Shown here: positions 56,601-64,000 of the stretch, piece by piece
How the letters are laid out: the number at the start of each line of letters is the position of its first letter
Numbering within the stretch: position 1 is the first letter of the stretch
From: Annona cherimola
Lineage: Eukaryota > Streptophyta > Magnoliopsida > Magnoliales > Annonaceae
Length of the DNA stretch: 64,000 nt
Reading direction: 5' to 3'
NCBI GenBank assembly: GCA_030490835.1
Contig: CM059977.1
Span: 15,533,399 to 15,597,398, forward strand
The notes under the pieces: model-generated
Databases searched by the model: none
What the model was told of the DNA's origin: nothing
What the model saw: only the letters and a program-made list of their open reading frames with translations
Made by a program: the position numbers and the translations under genes

Positions 56601-59560
56601 GGGCACACCCTGACCCGTCCCGACCCGCCCCGATTCCCACCCCTAGTTTTTAATGACATTTGCTTGCAACCATGGAATGCTTTGTCCAACTTGATTGTGA
56701 TATTTGTGGCTTTAGCCCCTCCTTTCATCATGAACTTGTTATTAGCATCATCAAACAGTTGCTGATGAAGTGGGACTGGCTGACATGCTTCACTGCTCTA
56801 CTTCTTAATGGGCCATCTGCAGACAAGCTATTGCTTAGATTCTGTCAGAGAGTGTTTGGTTTTTTGTAAAAGAGGAAAAAATGGAGCCTGAGAATGGGAG
56901 ATGAAATTATGCCAGCCACATTGGAAGTAATGCTACAGATAACCGAATAAAGATTAGTCTTGACAGTTACTTCTACCTGATTGATAATTAGGCAAACCAT
57001 TCTTCCTAGGTCCTATAAAATAACTGTTCTTACAGATAGCTTGTAGAGTTTTCCTTTTGACAATAATTGTTACCAGATAATTACATCAGATACTAGAGCC
57101 ACATTTCCTCTTCTAAATAGCCTGATGTCTATGGGCGACAATCTTCTCGATCTCTGTGCTTGCATCCTAACTACCAAAAATAGTTGTTTAATAAAGACTT
57201 GTTCATGTATTAAACATTAATTTTTTAAATACATATATTACGTTTTTGGGGATTTACCAATTATATTGATTGTGTTATACTTCAAAGACATTCAGTTCTT
57301 TGAGGTTGATATAGGATGTGACTGACATTCACCTCATCATTTAGCCGCACACCATCAGGCTTCAAACTAGATGGGCTTCCTTACGGTTAAAGAATTTTCA
57401 TAATGTAGTCGGACTTATTTATCTAGCAAAAAAAAAAAAAAAAAAAAAAGCCAGAAAATTTCATCAAAACACCTTTTGTGGCCCTTTTGGCAGTTGGTCA
57501 GAAAATCTAAACACTTTGGACTCCATGATGCCATAAAGTAAAGCTTGGAGCGCTCATAACCCTAGGGTACTGTGGTGTTTATTACAAGCAGAAGAAGTTT
57601 TGTTAATGCTCTCTTATAACCCCAGGGTAATGTGGTGTTTATTACAAGTAGAAGTTTTGTTAATGCTCTCCTTTCCACTTCTTTAAAATTTTTTGTGCCT
57701 TACTTCCAATGAAAGTTTCTTCCTAGTCAAAATTTATGGTAAATCCAACCCTTGCTTGATGTTTATTATCAAAAAACAAATTATCAACATGGATTTATTG
57801 AGTCAAAAGTCCAACAGCCAGTTTCAAAAAGGAAAATAAAAACCTGAATTGTTAAGGCCATAATGGATTAGTACAGTAGAAGGTGCTGGCCATTTTTTAG
57901 CTCATTGGTTGTTAGCATGATTTATGAAAGATTGATGAGCACAATATATACTATGGAATTTTTGTGGCCTCAATTGATGGTACGCTCCCTTATTGAGATC
58001 ACCTCAGATTATTTAATGTATTAGGATTTTGGTGTTTTAGTATTTTAACGGGTGGAATTTGGCGAATGTGATTATTGGAAAGGAAGCACTCACTCTTCAT
58101 CCTTGCATATTATCTCCTAGATTCACAGCCAGTTCAATTCTGATCCTTATGCTGCAGTTCTAATATATAGACTTCCTTCTGTAGCATTTATGGATGCCAC
58201 TCTCATTCAAATGCTGGGTTTGATCCTTTGTAGACTGAAAATGGATGGGTTGTGAGAAATAAAGAAATGAGAAGGTGATCCAGATGGAAAACCTAGCCAT
58301 CTTTATCCAAATGATTTCAATTACAACTATATTTCGATGAAGCTATGATCCAGTTGTTAGAAGTTGGATCGTGAGAACTAATACTCATAGCCCTGTGGAT
58401 TTGTGATGCTTGATGTTTGCTTTTGTTCGAGTCCAGGTGTGGATTGTCCATTTTGATTCGGCTTTCTTAAGTCTATTCAGAACCTGCTCTGGCTCAGCCC
58501 ATTGTTATTATGTGTCTAGCTTAGTTAATGTTCCATCTGAGTTGTTATCTTCGAAAATTTTAAAAATCGTACAGTTCATATTTCTACAGATGATCCACTG
58601 CCATTTCTTGGTTATTATTTGTGGACTGTAAATTTATTAACTTAAATCTTTCTCAGGAGCTTGATACTCAGAGGCAGGAAAATAAGGATTTGGAAAGTAG
58701 AGGAGGAGAAAAAAACGATTTGTTGGAGTATCTAAGATCCTTGGAACCTTATATGGTAAAACTTTATATCTTCTGCTTAACAACTGTAGGGATTGGTTTA
58801 TCCTTGTAAACTGATCCTTGGATGAAATATTTTATTGTTATTCAACTTTTTTCTCCTATAGTAAAATTTACTTATTGTCTCAGGTGACTGAACTATCTCG
58901 GCCATCAACATTAGAGGTAGAGGAAATTATCCAACAGCTTGTTCAAAACATACTGCAGAAATTCTTTGGAGATGATACTGCTTCTGGCTTCCTGGAGGAT
59001 TTGTCTGTAGGAAAAACAGAGGAATTTGTGGACAGTGATGAACATGCTCATACTATTGAGACTTCTCGTGATTACCTTGCAAAACTGCTCTTCTGGTGGG
59101 TGGGTGGGTGGGGGTGTGTGTGTGCGTGCGCGCGGACGCGCGTGTGTTTTTTTCCCTTTTTCTCTCTCCTTTTATTGTACAGTATTTCCTGCTGATGCTT
59201 CAAGTTTTTTTCTGGCAACTAATAAGTACTATCCACCTGCTTATGTACCTGTTACACCCATCCACGCAAAAACAAATTCACAGTGGATACTGATTCCTAT
59301 TTCTATTATCTTCATCAATTTCCTGTTATTTCGAACTACTGACTGAGATCTGATTTTTGATGTGGTACATGGATAGAGGAGTATATGGGAGACATTATTT
59401 CGATTTTGATGATGCTGTTGGCATCTTCAATATGTAAGCCTACAGAACATAGTAATTTGGGGGTAGCCAAGAAACAGTTTCACTTTTTCGCATATCATAT
59501 ATTAGAATGATTGCATTATTGTCGTCATTATGTTGTGATTACAACTGATGCTATTATGGT

Positions 59561-59592
<32 letters not shown>

Positions 59593-60364
59593 ATCCTACA
59601 ACTGGTACTAAATTAGTTTAGTAATTTCAAGAGATTAATTTGGTATTATCATTGCTATATTATTCTGGTATTTTAAGAAATAAGTAATTTTGTGATTATA
59701 TTCAGTGATGCAATATGTACTTCAAAGTTTATGCAGGAATTCCCTCAGTTGTACAGCGCACTCCACTCAATTGTATGACCTGACGATTTTGTGGTCATTG
59801 TCGTGGTTCTGAGAACTTCCTTCTTATGCTTTGTGTATTGTTGCAGTAAGACGCATAAATCTGTATTTCTGAATCTATCCAAACATCCCATTCTGCTATT
59901 CTATGTGAAATAAATGCACAAGAAGAGAGAGACATGTTCACCTACGAAAGAAAATTCAAGAATGATATAAGTTTTAAGGGTTCTCATGATCCATCAGTCA
60001 ATTGTCTGTATTGTTGTACTCTTTCTGACCAAATGCTTAGTGGATTCCATGCATCCAGGTTAAGGGATATGTCATTTCCCTATACTCCATAGTCAAGGGT
60101 GAGCTGGGCTTGTAGCTGCCTTGTATTCAATTAGATTGTAGATTCCAGCCAGCTTTTACTTTATCTCTCAATGCAAGAGTGGTGCCTACTGCTTTGACTC
60201 TGCAACTATTATATGCAACTGCTTTGACTCTGCAACTATTATATGCAACGATGTGTGACTGATGTTGTTCTGTCGCTTCTGATGGCAGGTGTATGTTGTT
60301 GGGTCATCATATGAGAGGCTTGGAATACAGACTGCACCTAAGCTGTGTGGTTGGAGTATTGTAG
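53637..60364 (+). CDS. DUF760 family protein, probably plastid
   Basis: A plant-specific protein of the DUF760 family (Arabidopsis relatives include the UV-B-responsive MEB5.2-type proteins); the molecular function is unknown. Five exons: 53637-54094, 54305-54566, 58657-58755, 58884-59095, 60289-60364, giving 368 aa. The Ser/Arg-rich, acid-poor N-terminus looks like a chloroplast transit peptide. Conserved stretches are LANVLKQIEPLDNSII, STMLGLLPSDQ, GYTLWNAEYR and the C-terminal WCMLLGHHMRGLEYRLHLSC. A charged, probably coiled-coil segment (about 230-270) joins the two halves. Intron 2 is 4.1 kb, against mostly below 250 bp elsewhere, and holds a hAT element. Intron 4 begins with a G-rich repeat. 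The ATG at 53637 is the first in a context that gives the transit peptide. Confidence 0.87.
55519..55605 (+). mobile_element. tRNA-like / SINE head inside the hAT element
   Basis: A good box A (TAGCTCAGTTGG, 55526-55537) is followed 41 nt later by a box B-like GGTTCGAATCT (55579-55589). The sequence before box A does not pair with that after box B as an acceptor stem, so it is not a normal tRNA gene. It looks like a SINE head captured by the element. Confidence 0.6.
55994..56166. repeat. 86-bp tandem duplication inside the hAT element
   Basis: GTCGCTCCTCC followed by GAGACTAACTTTGGATAAAT and AATTAAATATT occurs twice, 86 bp apart, with small differences. Confidence 0.8.
57553..57672. repeat. 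60-bp tandem duplication in DUF760 intron 2
   Basis: TATAACCCCAGGGTAATGTGG and a diverged earlier copy (CATAACCCTAGGGTACTGTG) lie 60 bp apart, each followed by GTGTTTATTACAAG and GAAGTTTTGTTAATGCTCTC. A poly-A run lies at 57428-57448. Confidence 0.75.
59096..59145 (+). other. G-quadruplex-type repeat at a 5' splice site
   Basis: Directly at the exon 4 donor (TTCTG|GTGGGT) lie four G-runs at 59098-59100, 59102-59104, 59106-59108 and 59110-59114 separated by single T bases, followed by (TG)n and a CG-rich stretch. This is the sense strand, so the pre-mRNA carries the motif. Confidence 0.85.
59560..59583. repeat. (GCT)n microsatellite in DUF760 intron 4
   Basis: About seven GCT units, intronic. 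Confidence 0.8.
60188..60247. repeat. 30-bp tandem duplication in DUF760 intron 4
   Basis: Two exact head-to-tail copies of ACTGCTTTGACTCTGCAACT with ATTATATGCA. They end about 40 bp before the acceptor of the last exon. Confidence 0.9.
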
Positions 60365-61804
60365 AGAGAGAGATGAGCGGAAGAGGGTTGTATATTCTTC
60401 TTCTTCTTCCTCAGGTTCAAGAAATCAATCCTTTGTATCTCTTTTATTTAGAACAATCACTTGTTTGTAAAAGCATTACAAGGATTCATAATTTGAGAAA
60501 TATATCAATGAAATTTTGTTTGTTCCCCCCACATATCATAAGCCAAGAGAATGCAAGTAAAGCTTTCACCAGTTTTCCTGTATTTGCATGTCACTTGGGT
60601 GCAACTTGTTTTGGTGCATCCATTGATTGCTTGATTCCATTCACCGTTTTCTTCCCTCGCCAAGATTTATACTGTGCATGTTCAGTCGGTATGCTCCTTT
60701 GTATTGTAAAGGCTTTTGCCTTTTGCGTTCTTCTAGATCTTGTTTGTTGACAACTTGACATAGTATAAGAGAGGTCTTTAGGTAAATCCGGTTTTCAGAA
60801 GCAGCAACCCGGTGTCTAAAACGAAAGGCGAGTATCGGAGCAACTACCTTTAGAATGGGACATCAGTTGTGTTTACTATATATATAGCAAGTTATGTTTA
60901 TACTAACAATAAGAGTTGGCATGCTTGTCCGAATCTTGTTTTAAGTTGTGTGCAAAGAGAAACAGTTGCCTGTGGAATGAATGTGGACATCTCACATCTG
61001 CAATCCACTGGAATCCGCATCCATTCTCCACTGTGTTACCTCTGCAAGCAACTCGTATATTTGGATACGTTGAAAATGCGGTTGTTTAATGTTTATATGG
61101 AGTTTGCATTTTGATTCCTAACTTCACCCTTTGACTACCGAAATACAGGTGATTTTATTTTATTTTATTTTATTTATTTTTTTGGGTTCTTTTCTCTTTG
61201 GGTGGGGGAGAACCTCCGCGACAACAAACAGCTTATTGCCAGTAACCGCTCCTCTTTATCATTACATAGCAATATGTTGTGGGGGTGGTCCAGTTTCCAT
61301 CCATTGTGAATCGAATGCCATAATTTTTGGCACTGGCAGACAATCGTTGCCTTCCCCAAAATCACGCGAATGAAACGTTTCACCATTTACCTACTAACAC
61401 TTAAGGGTGAAACTTGGGCACAAACCTGGCCTGCTGAATTCAAATTTTAATGGTGTTAACATATACTTTTTTATAATTCGAGTTTAAAGAATCTGATCCT
61501 GAAGAATCCGATTTGTGAATACGATAAGGCTAGGGTTGAAGTAAACCTGAGTTTAATTTTCTTTTTTTATTTATTATAAATATATTATATATAATATCTA
61601 AACAATTTGTATTTATATTTGAATACATGCATGCCATATTGTAATTATATTATAAATAAAGTATATTGTTTTCATTTATATTTATCTTTTATTTTTATGT
61701 CCCTTAATTTTCTTCTAGAATTATTCTTTATATTACTATATTTTTAAAAAATTGTAGTTTAGCTATATATTATTATGTTTCATGATTTGTTATTTTTTAT
61801 AGAA
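60365..61804. other. 3' flank of the DUF760 gene
   Basis: The first several hundred bases are probable 3' UTR. The 153-codon frame starting at 60289 is a shifted reading of the last exon and is not real. Near 61400 TTAAGGGTGAAACTTGGGCA looks like a lone hAT-like left end. The remainder is AT-rich. Confidence 0.45.
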
Positions 61805-61989
61805 GAGTGATCCTGTTAGCTCATACTACACAAATGTTCTGCTTAGCCCTCCTCAAAAAACTCATTTATAATAATTTTTTTTATTTTTTCATACATTTAT
61901 TTATCTAAGTGTATTTACCATAGAAATCAAGTTTTACCATTTTTAGATATTTATATATATTTTTTATATTTTTAAAAGTAGGAGTATTT

Positions 61990-62034
<45 letters not shown>

Positions 62035-62655
62035 AGATATTTGAAGTTTTTGCACATATGCCTACAAAATTTGATCAATATTGTATCTGTGTTTTTAAGT
62101 TTGCCGATATTGCAAGTATACCCATAAAATTTATATGAATTTGCAAGGGTGTCCCTTCCGTTACGACGTCACTAGAATTTTCCATAAAATAACGATAATG
62201 CCTTTTTAGCCAAGTAATACACTTACGATTTTTCAAATATTATAGACATATTTGCTATTTTATATATTTTTACATATATTATTATTTTAGATTTTTTTGA
62301 ATATATTTAAAATATTTGAAAAAAATTATAAGTATATCACTTGCCTTAAAGGTCACTATCATTATTTCAGTAAAATTTTAACGACATCTTAACCAAGGAG
62401 ACGCACTTGCAAATTTATATAAACTGTGGGCATTATACATCACTATTTAAAAATCATTATGCTGAAAGTATAACTTAGATATTTAAAAAATCTTTAAAAT
62501 ATATATATGTATTCAAAAATAATAAAACTTAATTTCTATAATTAAATATTCTTAGATAAACAAGTATATAAAGAAAAAGATAAAAAAATTTGTTATAAAT
62601 GAATTGTTTTAGATGGGCTAAACTGAACATTTGTGTAGCCTTAACTAACAGGATT
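61805..62655. mobile_element. Foldback MITE with a second hairpin inserted in its TA tract
   Basis: The ends GATCCTGTTAGCTCATAC and CTTAACTAACAGGATT are inverted repeats of the type at 3644. The core arms are split by about 470 bp: a (TA)n tract (61997-62030), then another imperfect palindrome to about 62445 (CTTTTTAGCCAAGTAATACA / CACTTGCCTTAAAGG arms). Confidence 0.6.
62031..62445. mobile_element. Imperfect hairpin element inserted beside (TA)n
   Basis: AATTTGCAAGGGTGTCCCTT near the left mirrors AAGGAGACGCACTTGCAAAT near the right. Inner arms GTTACGACGTC and AACGACATCTTAACC are also paired. No ORF. It resembles in style the hairpin at the end of the window. Confidence 0.5.
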
Positions 62656-63620
62656 ATTTATTATTATTATATATTTATATAATATTTTAAATTTATTACT
62701 CTCAAGTAAAATATAAATTCATTAGCTTAAATTCAACCCAAACCTAATTTCCAAAAATTAGATTAGAATTCAGATTTGATTTTATACGACTGGCCGTAAA
62801 AACAGCATTTTTGCGACAGGGTCTCTGCACCGTTCGATTGATCGCTTTTAATTTCTACCCTTCATCTTGCATTTAATGCGGTGTACTGAAGACATGCAAT
62901 AAGCTGCGAACGTGGAGATCTATTGCAGCGGCATCAGAGGCGGGAGAAACCGAACCTCACTGTGTTTGTGCGAGGCTCTGGAAAATCCACCTATGGCATA
63001 CCCCACCTTTCTCTCCACGAAAAGGAGAAGAAGGTGGATTTCAGACGCGGGACGACGGGTGCATTTCTTCATGATTTTTTCCATTTTAATTTTTCTGGTT
63101 GCCTGGTTTTTTCTGTTTGTTTATTTATCTTTATCTTTTTAATTTTTATTTTCCCAGTTGTTTTATTTTAAGAGTTTTTATTTTCTGTTTGCTTTAATCT
63201 TTTTTATTTAAAATTTTTTGTTTGCCGAGTTATTTTTTTCCTTTTTTTGTGTTTGTTTTTTCGTTTCCCTGATTTCTTGTTTGCCCGGTTTGTTCCGTGT
63301 TTTTACTATTTACATTTTCTGTCTTTTTTTAATTTTTAAATGTTGTTTGTCCGGTTTTTTTTCCGTTATTCAGCTTGCTTGTTTCTTTTTATTTTTTGTT
63401 ATCCGGTTGCTTTTTCCCTTTTTTCTTTTTTTTGTTATTTTTAATATTTTCTTTGCCCCGGTTGTTTTCCTTTTTTTATTTTATTCTTGGCCTTGTTTTT
63501 TTTCAAGTTATTTTGTTTCTGTTTGCGCCCATTTTTTCTTCGGATTTTAGTGTGAGTTATTTTTTCGCATTTATTTTCTTTTAATTCGAGGTTAGTTTTT
63601 CAATTTATTTCTTTCATAAT
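62656..63620. other. Short GC-richer block followed by a T-rich tract
   Basis: About 62800-63060 is of gene-like composition (CGTTCGATTGATCG, then CGGGAGAAACCGAACC). It may be the leader of a gene beyond the window, but no domain is seen. From 63060 to 63600 the plus strand is extremely T-rich with repeated TTTGTTTGCCCGG-like motifs. The frames across it are low-complexity Phe/Leu strings. Confidence 0.35.
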
Positions 63621-64000
63621 TTGTATATGTACCCACATAGTTTGACGTTAATTATAGATATATTCACATAGTTTCATAAAATGCATATTACTTCCATATA
63701 ATTTCACCAAAATTGCGTATAACCCCACGCCGTCATCTTCTGTTAATATCTAACGTTAAATTGTGAAAAATGACAAAAATGCCCTCATACGTAGTTTCAC
63801 AAATTGCATATCATCCAACATGGTTTCACAAAAATTGCATATTATCCCATGAAACTTTGTAAACGGATGAGGGCATTTTCGTCATTTTTCAAAATATAAC
63901 GTCAAATATTAACAGTAGGTAACGGCATGGGAGTAATATGCAATTTTGTGAAACTATGTGGGGATAATATGTATTTCATAAAACTACATGAGTATATCTG
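63621..64000. mobile_element. Hairpin element made of short sub-repeats, cut by the window end
   Basis: GTTTCACAAATTGCATAT-type units occur several times in both orientations. ACAAAAATGCCCTCATA is mirrored by ATGAGGGCATTTTCG, and TCTGTTAATATCTAACGTTA by AACGTCAAATATTAACAGTA. The right end is not in the window. Confidence 0.6.

Larger units (their letters stand above)
55345..56645. mobile_element. Non-autonomous hAT element in DUF760 intron 2
   Basis: It starts TAGGGGTGGGAATCGGGG and ends CCCCGATTCCCACCCCTA. The flanks GTTTTTAG and GTTTTTAA agree at 7 of 8 bases (55337-55344 and 56646-56653). The ends match the 731-bp copy at 51197, but this one is 1301 bp, enlarged by a tRNA-like segment and an 86-bp tandem duplication. 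No transposase. Confidence 0.88.

Noticed and set aside
60289..60750. A 153-codon plus-strand frame
   Set aside because: It is a shifted reading of the last DUF760 exon and its 3' UTR. The other frame gives the conserved WCMLLGHHMRGLEYR ending and a stop at 60364.
63218..63584. Overlapping plus-strand frames rich in Phe and Leu, resembling membrane proteins
   Set aside because: They are the translation of a T-rich tract. Two frames give the same kind of hydrophobic string, which points to composition and not coding.
1..64000. CRISPR arrays, bacterial operons, phage or viral genes
   Set aside because: No regularly spaced repeats with unique spacers, no Shine-Dalgarno-led polycistronic frames and no viral domain were seen. 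All supported genes are spliced plant genes or intronless plant families.

Overview
This window is nuclear DNA of a flowering plant. The genes have short GT-AG introns with T-rich acceptors, the products are plant types (a type-A cytokinin response regulator, a plant Rab5, a DUF760 plastid protein), and the spacers are AT-rich and full of angiosperm MITEs, SINEs and non-autonomous hAT elements. The species cannot be fixed from the sequence. No bacterial operon, CRISPR array, phage or viral gene was seen.

Seven protein-coding genes could be rebuilt exon by exon, each with a reading frame that stays open across every junction: a Pumilio/PUF RNA-binding protein (5703-8850, +), a METTL22-type methyltransferase (9270-12463, +), a Rab5-type small GTPase (13606-17492, -), an intronless beta-hydroxyacid dehydrogenase (19364-20377, +), an ABHD11-like alpha/beta hydrolase (22004-25991, +), a type-A response regulator (37071-38787, +) and a DUF760 chloroplast protein (53637-60364, +). 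The first five sit in one gene-dense block of about 20 kb. The other two are isolated by repeat-rich spacers. The genes share no pathway; as is usual in plants, they are neighbours rather than an operon.

The rest is mostly transposon debris. (1) Palindromic foldback MITEs of about 250-410 bp share a recognisable core but carry different outer ends; one has a perfect 9-bp target duplication, as Mutator-type elements do. (2) Another palindromic family sits between TA microsatellites (28013-29036, 46378-46766). (3) Non-autonomous hAT elements have TAGGGGTG-type ends and 8-bp duplications, one nested in another (44241-46200). (4) Tourist-like MITEs have 3-bp duplications, one nested in a relative inside an ABHD11 intron. 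(5) There are tRNA-derived SINEs and SINE 3' tails. (6) One LTR-like remnant carries 91-bp internal repeats.

The points most worth checking are the shared-core foldback superfamily with exchanged termini, the TA-tract-bounded MITEs, a G-quadruplex-type repeat lying on the 5' splice site of DUF760 intron 4, a GC-AG intron in the Rab5 gene, and a short upstream ORF overlapping the start of the response regulator. I did not find a clearly new multi-gene system.
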